Of a DNA stretch of 64,000 nucleotides, positions 35,752 through 47,949 are shown in pieces. Location: NCBI GenBank assembly GCA_004802705.1, contig SGPL01000071.1, forward strand, positions 8,329 to 72,328, in the 5' to 3' direction. Position numbers and translations under genes: made by a program. Source of the stretch: Bondarzewia mesenterica (Eukaryota; Basidiomycota; Agaricomycetes; Russulales; Bondarzewiaceae). The notes beneath the pieces are model-generated. The model made no database searches. It was given only the letters and a program-made list of their open reading frames with translations, and had not been told where the DNA came from. The stretch's first letter is position 1; each line of letters starts with the position of its first letter.

Positions 35752-37210
35752 ATGCCGAGTGACTTAGACAGGTGAGCTTGCACAGAACTGTGTTGCTGCA
35801 GGCACAACCCGAAACTCACCGTGTTTTCATCTCGTTCTGACCGTGCGGCTGTTGATGCTGCATGCTACTCGACCGCGTCGCGTAGACAGATCGAGCAGCT
35901 TGTACAATGCGAACCTATCTCGGAGGAGCAGGTCAAAAGGTTATGTATAAAGGCGAGGGAGATTCTAATTGAGGAGAGCAATGTGCAGGTTGTTGATTCG
36001 CCGGTGACGGTCCGTACATTTCTAAGCCCTCAAAAAATGTGGATTTTCACTCATGCTGTTGTTTTCTGAATGTTCTGTTCTGCATCAGATATGTGGCGAT
36101 ATTCACGGACAGTTCTTTGACTTGATGGAGCTCTTTAAGATTGGTGGGACGTGTCCAGAGACCAACTATATTTTCATGGGTACGTTTCGTTTCACCCCCT
36201 TCCCATCACGCGTATCAACCCAACGCCACCCCCGCAGGCGACTTCGTGGATCGGGGCTTCTACAGCGTCGAAACCTTCTTACTTCTTCTCGCACTGAAAG
36301 TGCGCCACCCAGACCGCATCACCTTGATTAGGGGAAACCATGAGTCACGTCAGATAACGCAGGTCTACGGTTTTTATGACGAATGTCAGAGGAAGTACGG
36401 AAGCAGCAACGTGTGGCGGTGGTGTTGTGAAGTGTTCGACTATCTGTCCCTTGGAGCAATTGTGGATGGACGGGTGTTCTGCGTACATGGTGGGCTGAGT
36501 CCCACATTGCAGGGAATTGACCAGGTGCGCCTTCACTCTTTTTTTTTCTTCCGTCTTCGCATTCCGCTATCCATCCTGTCTCATTCTTCCATCTCGGCTC
36601 AGATACGTGCGATAGATAGAAAACAAGAGGTCCCACACGACGGTGCTATGTGTGATCTTTTGTGGTCGGATCCCGATGGTAAGCACTGACCTTGTTACTC
36701 TGTTCTTATTGGCGTTTCCAGTAATCGTTTTTCAGATATCACTGGTTGGGGAATCTCACCGCGCGGTGCAGGATATCTTTTTGGTTCAGACATCACAAAA
36801 GCATTTGCACATAACAACGCAATAGACCTCATCGCGCGTGCACACCAACTCGCGAATGAAGGCTATAAGTTGATGTTCGACAATACCATTGTTACTGTTT
36901 GGAGCGCACCCAACTACTGTTATAGGTTAGTTATTTATTCTCAATACACCACTACTCTACGGATTTCAATTCTTCGAGTTGCTGCTATATTTTGTTGAAC
37001 TAATTACCCTGCTCCCAGATGCGGAAATGTCGCATCTATTCTTGAACTAGACGAACATCTCGCCCAGGAGTACAAAGTCTTCCAGCACGCTCCATCGGCA
37101 AGTCCCTCCCGTCCCCCCCTCTTTGCTCAGTGATCGCTTACGATATATATCTATCACAGGACGTGCGCTCTGTTCCATTAAAGAGGCCACCAGCGGACTA
37201 TTTCTTATAG
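35752..37210 (+). CDS. PPH3: protein phosphatase 4 catalytic subunit (PP2A-like Ser/Thr phosphatase)
   Basis: Eight exons: 35752-35771, 35886-36009, 36089-36179, 36238-36524, 36603-36678, 36736-36925, 37019-37097 and 37160-37210. They sum to 918 nt (305 aa), near the usual 307 aa of PP4c. Metal and catalytic motifs are all present: GDIHGQF, GDFVDRG across an intron, [20 protein letters not shown] and LIARAHQL, then [14 protein letters not shown]4-type signatures include [20 protein letters not shown]. The C-terminus ends DYFL, the methylated Leu tail of PP2A/PP4/PP6 enzymes. The start MPSDLDRQIEQL is set by the 20-bp first exon, whose phase matches exon 2. Intron 7 has a GC donor (see separate entry). 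Role by family: DNA-damage checkpoint recovery. Confidence 0.95.
37098..37159 (+). other. GC-AG intron in PP4c
   Basis: The 62-bp last intron begins GCAAGT and ends ACAG. Using this GC donor joins HAPS to [16 protein letters not shown] in phase 0 and gives the family's conserved C-terminus. The nearest GT donor (GTCCCT, 4 bases later) shifts the frame and loses DYFL. Confidence 0.85.
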
Positions 37211-37676
37211 CATCCCTTTATGTGTGCCAGTCTGTGGTTTTTGTTTCTTATTTCTTATTTCTTGTAATCGTCCGTTCCCCCGTTCCCCAGTCTGTTCTCT
37301 GTAGCTTTATCTACTTGATATGATTATTCGTTTCAGACATCGATCTTGCATTGTTTTCGCCCCTTATAGGTAAGTAACAGCGCGACAGAGAGTTTCGATG
37401 TTATAAAGGCAGGATCTTGCATGAACCCGCATGGTTTTTTTCTCGTCCAGATGAATCCTGATATATAGTGGCATGAAGTACTTATGATACTCAATTTACA
37501 AGTCGAGAGCTTTGAACGTGAAAGGTGGGGAATGCCGGGCCGACCCCGGAACGGCCCCGCACTTCATTCAATACAGGGCCATGGTAGCCTTTGGTCCCCT
37601 TTGTTACCATCAACCTCGACTTCACGAGCTCCATCACTGCTTTGAGCACTGTGTGCTTTTAAAGCCTCTTTTATAG
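37211..37676. other. intergenic between PP4c and the Nudix gene
   Basis: Both neighbours are on the plus strand. A short GC-rich inverted segment (GGCCGACCCCGGAACGGCCC) lies near 37538. No gene is seen. Confidence 0.5.
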
Positions 37677-39184
37677 ATGCCATCAAAGCGAGAATCCTTG
37701 AACAGTTCTGATTTGTACAAATTCCATCGTCCAAAACTAGTCATTCGCGAAACCCCACACCCCCTCAAGCGCGAGTCTAAAATGTCGGTATGCATGGCTC
37801 AAGTCATGATTTGACGACCTGCTCTTGGGCAGAAACTCAGATCCCACCGTGCGCTCTCTGATAGTGCCATCCGCAATCTCGCTTCCTACCGTGCGCCGCG
37901 ACTGGCGCTGCCATTCCCGAGGTCGCACAGTGCAGCAGTCCTCGTCGCGCTTTTCATCGGGAGAATGGGCGATCTGTACGTCTTACTCAGTCGGTAGGTA
38001 TGTCTTTTACATTTGGTTTTCTAAGCATCAAGCTCGTGTTCGGCGTTGATTCTACGACAGACGCGCCACGATGCTTAGGACGTATGCAGGTGATACAGCA
38101 CTACCTGGGGGAAAGGTTGACCCTGAGGACAAAACCATCGAAGATACGGCAGTATGCTCTTCCATTTAACATGATTTATGATGAAGCAAAACCTGGTGAC
38201 TGATAAAATACATATCAGAGACGAGAAGCCTTCGAGGAGGTTTGTAAGATTGTCAATCTGGAGTCTTCTCGCTAATGAACGACTGTTTATGGATTCAGAT
38301 AGGGTTGCCGAGGGACAGACAAAGGGTACCTCTTCTCTGTATACTAGAACCTTTTCTAGCTGGGGATCAAATCCTTGTGACGCCGTACGTATCGTCTTAC
38401 ATTGTCTCTTACACGTCTTCTTATCATCCATGTCACTCCTCGACGGCATTCCGTAGAGTAGTTGTCCTCATACTTGACAACACTCTACGCGTATGTTCGT
38501 ATCAGCTATTCCGTATTGTTTACTCATGCGGTCCTATTCGCCCTGTTGGACTGACCGCAGCCAATACTGAACGCCGCCGAAGTACTCTCCCTCTTTTCCC
38601 ACCCGCTTGCCTCTTTCCTTTCCATCTCAGCACCGTTTGCAACCAGTACTGGTTCTGCCACAGGTATCACTTCAGATACAGATACGAACGCGGAACGTGC
38701 GGCAATGGAACTGCGCTATCACACTTCCAGCGATGTTCCATGGCCATGGTCAGGGTCACGTCTAGCGACAGGCCAAACACAGGGAGCAAATTTCCCTGAA
38801 CGTTGCGTCCGCATGCATCGTTTTTTGACCGGCCGCGAGGCGGGCGGGACCAAGCCAGTGTACGGCTTAACCGCGTGAGCATCTTTTTGCCATGTCGCCA
38901 TGAGTTTCATATAATTGACTTCGTGATTCATATCGGCCTTGGGATGCAGCGCGATTTTAATCCGTGCTGCAAGTCTTGCGTACGTTCGGTCACCCTCCTT
39001 CAACGTCTACGCAGCTGAGCAACCTTCAATGCGTACCCGCATCGCGTGGGCACTGCGATATATACCTGCGCTGCGCGGAGCTTGTTGTACGGAAGGATCG
39101 AATCCAGATAAAATGGCAGAAGCCTGGGAGAAGGAGGGGTTCAGAGGGTCCAGCGGCAAAAAAAAGAGGTCGGCCAGGTTGTGA
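37677..39184 (+). CDS. PCD1: CoA diphosphatase, Nudix family, peroxisomal type
   Basis: Hydrolyses CoA and oxidised CoA to 4'-phosphopantetheine and 3',5'-ADP. Eight exons: 37677-37787, 37833-37993, 38061-38151, 38219-38239, 38299-38384, 38458-38491, 38561-38874 and 38950-39184. They sum to 1053 nt (350 aa) with all phases consistent. The Nudix box is built from three exons: LPGGKVDPEDKTIEDTA, the 21-bp microexon RREAFEE, and IGLPRDRQ. Its spacing fits the Pcd1/NUDT7/NUDT8 subgroup. LPFPRSHSAAVLVALF is the preceding strand, and VYGLTAAILIRAASLAY the terminal helix. The protein ends SARL; ARL fits the (S/A/C)-(K/R/H)-(L/M) peroxisomal PTS1 rule, agreeing with yeast Pcd1 location. Confidence 0.93.
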
Positions 39185-39671
39185 GCATCGCAGTCTTCAT
39201 AATAGACGGACGTTTGAACTCGACAGTCTACCGGTCTGTTGTGCGATATGCACCCGAGTCGCCCGCACACATCCGAGTCTTGATTCTGCTCAAATTCGGG
39301 GAAAGATAAAAAAAAAGCTCAACATAATCCTGGAGGGTACTTACCTTTTTACGGAGTAACGAAGGCGATGCGCCGCGACGGGAGCTAACTGACGTCTAAG
39401 AGTTCGTCTCGATTGCCATATGTAAAGCAAATGTGAGGTACAGACATGGAGATTGACACTTGTATTGGTGGCGAGGCCCTACGATACTGTAAATGCTGGG
39501 CCAAAGTTGTAAAAGGCTACAGTGTATCGACGTGACGTGTGGAAAGACAAAGTGGATGGCGGATCAACAAGGAGGAAGGGAAATGAAGAAAATAACAGAT
39601 CATGGCGAAGAATACAGCGACGCGAGACCGCGCAAGTATGCACATGTATATACGACATTTTCATGGGCCGC
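39185..39671. other. convergent intergenic region
   Basis: The 3' ends of the Nudix gene (plus) and ARB1 (minus) face each other here. An A9 run lies near 39308. No gene is seen; it presumably holds both polyadenylation signals. Confidence 0.5.
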
Positions 39672-41975
39672 TTACGTCTTTGTCCTCGTTGCCGCCTTAC
39701 TGAACAACTTGGCTTTCTCGATTGCGGCCATACTCGCCTGCGCAAGTCCACGCTTGTAGTCAACAATCGAGATGCCCTCCTTCGTCAAGTTGCGGATTGT
39801 CCGGTCCTTGACTTCCCACAATTCTTCGGCCACCTGGGAAATTAGCCGGAAGTCGTGCGAGACGATGACAACGCCTCCCTCGAATTCTTTGATAGCACGG
39901 GCAAGCGCATCGATAGAAGTCATGTCCAAATGGTTCGTCGGCTCGTCTGGGAGAAATGAAGAGCATTAGCAATGTTCACATGTGGCCAAGCGGACCCAAT
40001 GACTTACCAAGCAACAGGATGTGCGGATGTTCCATGGAGAGTTGAGAGAAGACGACACTACCAAAAAGACGATGAGCTTACGACGATGTTGTAAGACACA
40101 ATGACACATACCGGTTGCGAAGACCGTCAGAAAGCTGCCTTATAGGTGCTGTCTGATGTGCTCCTGACAAACCAAACCGACCCAACTGTGCGCGCCAAGC
40201 CTACACAAAAATATCAGTAAACGATTAGCTTGGCGAAAGAAAATACGAAACGAACCTGAAGATCCTTTTCGGGAAATTTTTCTGAAAAAATTGACTGGAA
40301 GTACTCAAGCGGGGGCTTGTCGTACGGAAGCTGATCGGCGGAGTGCTGCGAATACTTGGCAAGCTTCAAACTCGAATGCTTCGAAATGGTGCCCTCAACA
40401 GGCTGCAGCGCTCCGGTAATGAGGTTGAGGAGAGTTGACTTGCCCGCACCATTGGCCCCGAGAATGGCCACCCGCGAGTCCATACTACAAAGCGGATTCT
40501 GGTCAGAACAAGTATATCAAGAGGACGAAAAGACATACTCGATACCAAAAGACAATTTTTCGTAAAGGTAATCTTCCTTCTTACCCGAGTAGGAAAAGGC
40601 AACCTCGTTGAAAGCGATGATAGGCGGTGGAAGTTTGCGGATGTCTTCAAAGTTAAAGCGGAGAGGCTTAGGGGTCTCGACTTTTTCAATAAGCCCAGCG
40701 GCTTCCATCTTGTCGATAATCTTCTGTTTGGATTTCGCCTGTTTGACGAGGTTGGCGTAGGTACCAGCGGAAGCAATGAACCTAAAAAAAAGTGAATATG
40801 CGTCTCGGCAAAAAGGGCGGGAATGGCGCACTTTTTGATGTGAGCGATTTCATCCTGCTGCTTGTGGTACGCCTTCATTTGGTTAACCTCATTCTCGCCC
40901 TTCGTCCGGACGTAGGTGGTATAATTACCAGTGTAATAAACCATTTTTTTTCTTGAACGTAAGATCCATGATGTTCGTGCAGACGCTGTCCATGAAGTCC
41001 TGCGAGTGCGACGTGATGACGAGGATGTGATTGTATGTCGAGAGATACGCCTCCAACCATACAACAGCGCCCAAATCCAAGTGATTTGTCGGCTCATCAA
41101 GAAGTAGGAGATGTGGCTTGATGAAGAGCGCGCGAGCCAAAGAAACACGCATACGCCAACCACCAGACATGTCTTTCGTTGGCTTCTTCATCATTGCCTG
41201 ACTGAAACCAAGACCGTGAAGAATACTGCCAGCTTTTGCCTCGAACGTGCTCGGATCCATCTCGTCAAGTTCTTCATAAGCGGTTTCGAGGGCGACCTCA
41301 TCGACATCGTCTGCGATGGACAGCTCTTCGATACGTGCCTCGAGCTTAGCAACCTTCTCCTTGGCGGATGCGACAATGAAATCGAGCGCATTAACATCGG
41401 ACGGTTCGGCTTCGCCGCGAACAAGATAGATATCAATGTTCGAGGGAAGAGGAATATCTTGCTCGGCGATAGATTGGAGGAAAGTGGACTGAAACGGAAG
41501 TAAGGTAAGAAAATGCGAGCGCGGCTTGTCAACAAGCATTTACTCACCTTGCCCGAGCCATTCTCCCCAAGAAGACCATATCGCTGCCCATAGTTCAGAG
41601 CAATTTCAGCGCCCTCGATGAGTAATCGTCCGTGGAAAGACAAGGTGTAAGAATCTATTTTGATATCACGACCTTTAGGATCAGATACGAGGACACCAGA
41701 AGCGCTCCTGAAAAAGAAAAAAGGTTAAAATTATACAAAGCAAAATGCGTCATAAATACGCACCTCTCCGTAGCTATTTGGAGCTTAGCCATTGACGTTA
41801 AGTCATCCTGGCTCGTCGCAGCTGATACACTGGTCATTGGGGTATTGACGGAGCTGCCATTGACTGAGCCTGCCGGTGTTGAGGTCGATGTTGAAGCATC
41901 TGCGCCGTTCGCCTTTGCGGCCTGCTTTGCGGCCTTCTCAGCGAGCCGTTTCTGTTTTGAAGCGGAGGGAGCCAT
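39672..41975 (-). CDS. ARB1: ABC-F ATPase, ribosome biogenesis (Arb1/ABCF2)
   Basis: Cytoplasmic/nuclear twin-ABC protein without membrane domains, needed in 40S and 60S maturation. Exons (minus): 41975-41764, 41707-41548, 41488-40832, 40782-40539, 40484-40256, 40200-40110, 40057-40008 and 39946-39672. Domain 1: Walker A GENGSGKS across an intron, signature [15 protein letters not shown], Walker [13 protein letters not shown]. Linker: [13 protein letters not shown]. Domain 2: Walker A GANGAGKS, signature LSDGLRNR, Walker [14 protein letters not shown]8 run on the plus strand (40944-40951) shifts the frame at FKKK; with one base fewer the exons sum to 1917 nt (638 aa), close to yeast Arb1. An Ala/Lys-rich N-terminus ([16 protein letters not shown]) is usual. 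Confidence 0.95.
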
Positions 41976-42377
41976 GGTGGAAGATGGAGGAAGAGTTGAA
42001 GGTGACGGAAGGAGGCCATCGATCCGTGGCTATTACTGATTGCTCAAACTTTCGGCGGAGTTTGAAAAATGGGGAAGCACCCCTAACCCTAATCTGTGGG
42101 TGCCAGTGGGTTGAGTCAACAAGTTCATTTGCGGTCGGTTTTGGTTTCAGCGCTCACCAGCGTTGCTCAAGTGTATTCAGTTTGCTGTCCTCGCATGATG
42201 CTCCCATGACCTTGTACTGTCTCTTGTATTTTTAATACATAGCTATCTATTCTTATTTGCTACAGTCTGATCTGTCTTACTCCGTGTTGCATTCTAGGCG
42301 CTAACACTCTTCGAATTCCAACTCTAATAGCGGTTCAGCTTTTCAGCAGATAAAGAGGAAGCACGCTTACTTGTCTA
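41976..42377. promoter_or_regulatory. divergent intergenic region, ARB1 / coiled-coil gene
   Basis: 402 bp separate the two outward-facing start codons. The region contains CCCTAACCCTAA at about 42082-42093, two telomere-like hexamers that in fungi can also serve as a binding site in ribosomal and biogenesis gene promoters. No TATA box is clear. Confidence 0.5.
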
Positions 42378-45277
42378 ATGCACACTGACATGTCTAGTGG
42401 CTCGGATATGTCTTATCCGAACGGAAGGTACGCTTACAACTGCTTGCCAACAACAATTCACTGAATAGACAGCCGCAGTGGCTCCCCACCAGTACCGTCG
42501 GAATCTACCAGCAATGGGAGTCTTGAGTATTTAAGCGATCCATCTCAACCTGAACCCAAATCACCTCCAGTGACTATGCCAAAGCCGGAACCCGCACCAG
42601 CACCGGACTCTTCACTTCCTAATCCCGACAACCGCCTTTCATTGTCCACCCTCTCCCTCAACCGATATCGTAGTGATCACAACCACCGTTCTCACCATCG
42701 TCGTGGTCTTCGCGAGGTTGAGCGCATCATAACTACGACTGACATTGAGTCCAAAAAGATGCGACGTGCTCTCCGCGCCGCGCTCGACCAACTCGACCAG
42801 TCCCGCTCACGCGCATCACATGCTGAGAGCATTGCGCGCGAAATGACCGAGCGCGTGCGAGAAGCCGATAATGCGCGCTTGGCCGCCATGCGGAATGGAT
42901 CCACTGCACGCGAGGAGCTTGGGATGTATAAGGTACAACTTTCAAACGCGCAAAGTGAGATTCAACGCGCACAAGGTCTGTTGATGGATCAGGAGAGGTT
43001 GAGGCACGAAGCTGAGGCTTCCGCCGCGCGGGCGAGGGATACAGCGAGAAAGTTGCAGCAAGAGAGGTTGATAGAGCTGGCCAGGGAGGAAGGGAGGGCG
43101 ATGGGGTATAGAGAAGGGGTGATGGCGGGCCAGAGGATTGGTTTTATGGATGGGAGAGTTGCTGACTATGATGACAGACGCGATCGACATGCCGTGGAGG
43201 ACGACGAGTATGATTCATACCCAGAAGATGTGGACGACGAAGGCATTCGGGTCAATCCAATCGTATCCGACGCACCGAAACTGGGGGAGCCGGCGTCACA
43301 AATCCATCATTTGCCATTCTCACCGCCTCAGACACATGTACCCTTCCTGCCAGCCTCTCAATCTGCGTTATTTGTTCCCGGTGCAGTAGGGACAACATCA
43401 CAACAGGCTCTCCCGCGAAATTTTTCTTACACTTCCGATCCTCCTCAATCTGCACCTGTGCGGCGACCCGGATCCCAGCCATCGGCAGCTTCTACAAGCA
43501 CCCTTCCAGTCGCACCAGGTAGCCCCTCAAATCATAATCGCGCACCACACCTTCCCGTTCCACATATACTTGAAGAAATACCAGAAGTGGTCAACTCAGA
43601 GTCTACCCGCTCCCGACGAACTTCAAGGAGAGGTACCATCTACGTTGAACCGGATGATGATCCACCCATGGCAGCTGCGGGAGGTGCGGACATGGGATAT
43701 GTTCCTTTGGGAGAGTTGCGCAACAACTACCCCCGAAGCCCAGTCAGTCACGGAGCAGATGGCATTCCCCATTTGAACAACGTCGGAGGACCAGGCGGCT
43801 ACCAGGGTCGTGCTGCGCCGGTATATGTTCCGCGTCCTGGTGTCATGCCAAATCAGGAGCAGATGGAACCAATATCTCAATCCCCCAGTAGTCACACCCG
43901 TTCGCCTGCCGAACGCCAGAGAATGGCGGATGAACTGAGGTTTGGGAATACCCAGGATGGACCGCAGCTGAGGCACATGGCTGCCGAACAGGTGTGTGCT
44001 CCCATATCTTCACACGCAGGAATCTCGGGTGCATGTGTGATCTTGTCGTGCTCATTATTTCCGAATGCGTAGGCTGTCTTAAGCCCCCCACGGAGAGGGC
44101 CACCGCCTCTGCACCGCCCCCCTGTACCGAGGATGCCAGAGTCGCTCGCATATGACAGCAATAATACTCGTTATGACAGTCGCCATCATCAGCGCTCGCA
44201 GTCAACGGGTGCATCTATTCCTCCTCATTCTTATCGTAATGAATACCCTCCCCAGAGCGTCAGTGGGCATCGGCGTTCATCTTCATCAGGAGTAGGCCAA
44301 ACACCAAGTATAACCGTCGTATCGCCGGTACGCCTTTAATGACTTTATTACTTACCAATGCCTAACCCGGTGTGCTTTGAACTTTACAGTCGGTATCAAC
44401 GTCGACACCCAGTCGCACACTGAATAGTGCACTCGATGCAGCCAATTACCTCAGTCCTAATCGTATCCCGAGCCAACTATCACGAACCCCATCACCGCAC
44501 AATGCTTCCTCACCGCTTCCAACTGGTTCTCAGCACGAAGTAGTAAACTCCTACGGCGACCCGCGTTTGGTCCCAGTACATAATCCTGGATTGTCTCAGT
44601 CTGGAGAAAGCCCTAATCAAACTCGGCGCGCTTATCCACAATCCTCGACGATTCGCCCTCAGTCGTCGATTTCAAATTCTCCACGTAATAGTCCTGGCCC
44701 ACTACCTACAAGTCCAGCGGACGTAGAGAGGCAGAGGGCCACATCAAGGATAACGCCAACGATATACGCTGAGGCACCGACCCGGACACAGCGTCGGACT
44801 CAACAGCCGTACCAGGGCGCGGTGCCCTATTCGCAGCAACAGCCACAGATATATCAGCGCGCCCCGTCAACAACGTCTGTCTCAGCCTCACCGCACGCCG
44901 AATCAGGAGCTCTACCGGTGCCCCCGCCCGCGGTCTCACCACACCCGGCGCCTACTCTTTTACCACACCGCCGCCGCGGTCCAAGCCCTGGTTTGTCAAG
45001 TTCTGGATATATACCAACTTCACCACGCCCGCCGATCTCGCCCTTGCCAACACAGGCAGCACTACCTGTTCCCGCCCCCTCTCGTTCGCCCGATCCGCTT
45101 CCTGTGCCTGTCCGACGTTCACCGTATCTTCGCAGTGGGGATCTAAGAAAGAGTGCATCGGACGCAACTCTGTCGCCTGGACGACCTGGGTCCCCATACT
45201 CACACTATGATCCGACTAGTATGGCGGATATCGCGAGTCTGGCCAGCGCAAGTGCGGAAAGGCTTGTGTTGGCTTGA
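42378..45277 (+). CDS. coiled-coil, Pro/Ser-rich disordered protein, function unknown
   Basis: Four exons, 42378-42427, 42473-43991, 44073-44327 and 44390-45277, sum to 2712 nt (903 aa) with consistent phases and GT..AG introns. Start MHTDMSSGSDMSYPNG; a second in-frame ATG four codons later is equally possible. Residues about 80-220 form one long charged coiled coil (KKMRRALRAALDQLDQSR through LQQERLIELAREEGRAMGY), closing with GYREGVMAGQRIGFMDGR. The remaining 650 residues are low complexity, rich in Pro, Ser and Gln, with many SP/TP sites (potential kinase targets). The architecture suggests a scaffold, for instance at septa or polarity sites, but this is inference only; I do not recognise the family. 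Confidence 0.8.
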
Positions 45278-45582
45278 TCCCGATGGCTCTTGCGGCAGGT
45301 CTCTTCTAAGTCACACTGCATCGTTTAGTATTGTTTTGAGTTGATGCTACTGCCTTGTTCTTCTTTTGTTGCGTCAGTTACATGGAATACAAATTTTGTT
45401 GTTGTTGTCTTCTGACCGATGTCACGGTTTTGGTGAAACGCCTCGGGGATGATGACTAATCATGAAAGGAGACGTGGGCTGCGTGGAGGGCACGCCGTTC
45501 ACACTCCTTCATCACTGACTTACTCGACTAAACGCCCCTCGGTTCTTCACTACTACGCTACCTCTGTATTCTATCCTCGCCT
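45278..45582. other. short intergenic gap
   Basis: 305 bp between two plus-strand genes, pyrimidine-rich just before the downstream ATG at 45583. Nothing else seen. Confidence 0.5.
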
Positions 45583-47294
45583 ATGCCATTATCGTACCGC
45601 CGTCCGCCCCGCCCAGCTTCCCCTGACCCCTCGATTACCGACGCTGACGATTCCATTTTCCTCTCTGACCTTGTACGAACAGGTGAAGCATCTCGTTTAC
45701 GCCGCAGAGGCGCAATCCGGGACGGGCCATCTGCTTCAACGCACCGCGCACCTCCTAACAACAGTATTTCTCCATTTCCTGGACCACCACAACTTCAGGT
45801 TCCCAATGTCCCCCCATCAATGTATCATCCTCCGGAGCCCGCCGCTGTACCTTCGCCCATCTGGGATAACGACCCACGCGAAGCAGATCCTGATGCGTAT
45901 CTTGAAACATACGGGTATGACGATGACGATGATGCGGGCGGTGAATGGGAGTGGGGACGAAGAGAAGGGGTCGGCAGTGCTGTGCTGATGGAACGAGAGG
46001 GCCGTCGCGAGGCTCTTGAGGCCGAAGTACGCCTTGAGGAGGCGGAACAGGCTGCGGGTTCTTACATGCTTTTCTGTGGAGGTGATCTTCCCGATGACAA
46101 ACACAACGATCACGCACATACCTCCTCCCATCTTGATGCATATCCTCGCCGTCGCGCCACCGCTTTCTGCCCTGTACTTCCGCGTCCTGCTTCCAAGCCT
46201 AGACGCACGAATGGCTGTGGCGCACTCGTACATGTCTCTGCTCTTCCGACACGAAGGCATGGGGTCTGGATCGCCAGGGGCGTAGCTGGGGAAGCTGTTG
46301 TACCATTGGACTCATCTTATTTCGATTGTAAGGCCGTTGCAAAAATGATGAAGAGTGCATGTGGATGTATACGGGAAGGCGTCGGGTGTCGCGCTTGGTG
46401 AGCCATTTCTTTTTGTGCACACTGTTTCTCTCATGTTTCATTTAATTCTTCATTCAATCAATGCGTAATTGTTTCAATGGTTCTCTCGATTTGAATACTC
46501 ACACACGTCTTCAAATTCATAGCGGCAACACCCTTGGCACAATTTACACACCATGTCAAACAGCAGCCGAAGGTCTCTTTTTGCCTCCTACGTCCTTGGC
46601 TCCGTCCGCGCATTCGCATCCCTACAATTCTGGACCTTTCTCTCTGCGTGGACCCTCTGGTCCCGCATACTGGCTTCCCCCTGCGCAACACCCCCGCCTA
46701 CCTTCCGCTTCTTCTACATCTCCATCATCATCGACGGCTTCGTCGTCCGCATCTTCGTCTCCGTCCACGGCTCGTAACCCGCACTTCGCTATATACACTT
46801 TCTTTTCAGGGAACGTGCGATCTTCTCCAGGATTTAGTTTTCCAGCTCCTATACCGGCACCGGCGCCAGTGCCGTCCACTACAGCGGAAAACTATGGTTA
46901 CAGTTCTAGTGCGAGCTATGGCAATGGAAATAGTCCGGCAGCTGGGAACGGTGGCATATCGAGCAGACGTTCCGATGCTCTTGTCCCTGTGTTCTCGCCA
47001 ACATCAGGAACTGCACCCTCATCGCGGAGGTGGACATCGTACAATTCATCTTCATCGACTTGGCAGGGACGGTCACTATTACAGGAAGAATGGGGTACAT
47101 GGGGAGGTACGGGAGCTGCTGTGACTGGTGTCTCTGCACAAGATGGACGAGATGCGGTTCGGGTAGTCGAAGGGACAGGAGGAGGCAATGATAACCCAGA
47201 CGGCATGGAAGAGAGCGAGGGAGAGATGGGGGAGAAGCCTGGGGAGGGAACATCCGGTGCAGGTGTGGCGGGGATGGTTTGGCCTGACCGGTGA
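45583..47294 (+). CDS. fungal protein with central Cys-rich motif, Ser-rich tail
   Basis: Two exons, 45583-46397 and 46523-47294, sum to 1587 nt (528 aa) in one frame. Splicing creates the motif GVGCRACGNTLGTIYTPC, preceded by ACGCIRE, so that CGC, C..CGN and a final C line up like a small zinc-binding knuckle; the exon junction falls inside the C..C pair. Upstream are an acidic run (YGYDDDDDAGGEWEW) and an Arg/Glu helix. Downstream is a long Ser/Pro/Gly-rich tail. Zinc binding is inferred from Cys spacing only. I do not recognise a named family or process. Confidence 0.75.
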
Positions 47295-47949
47295 TCAGTT
47301 AACAATCCCGCCAGGCTATCCGAAGGCCAGTGAATTGCACGGGCACTTCATCTCCTTTGACGCTGGGACGTGTTCATTCCTCGACTCCGTCGTTGGACAC
47401 ATTGTTTGTTTCCGTTCGATTTTTGATGTACCGATTTATTGACACACCTCAGTTCGCTCTTGATTGCGCCTACAGATATCGATGAATTCTGACGACCTAC
47501 ATACCATGCTCTTCACTCATCACTTCCTATACATACATAATTCGATGTTCATCTTATCTTACTCATTTGCATCCCATCACGATCCCATCACGTTTGCGCC
47601 ATCTATATCTCTATGTTCTTTCTTCCCCGGAATGCATGATTTCATCTCGCCTGTTTCATCTGAATCGAGAACTTGGGTCAATGATTGGGGTTTTTCTATC
47701 CATGACAACACTGTGGGCCATGATATCTACATGAATGGCCTAATGTACACCGTAGCCTCGGTGTAGCCAGTTGTGTAACGTCCTGGCAATGCTAATCTCC
47801 AGTACACGGAATTCAAGTGTCGGACACTGTCGGACACTGCTTCTCGAAGCACTCCCGTGATTAGTAACTCTGCACCACTTTCCACCGGAACATTGATCTC
47901 GGGATCTCTTTGCTTAACGGCGACCATCTGCTGTTGTATCAATACTTAC
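47295..47949. other. intergenic; no gene seen
   Basis: Open frames on both strands are short and unrecognised. An 11-base direct repeat (GTCGGACACTG) is present at about 47818-47839. Confidence 0.5.
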
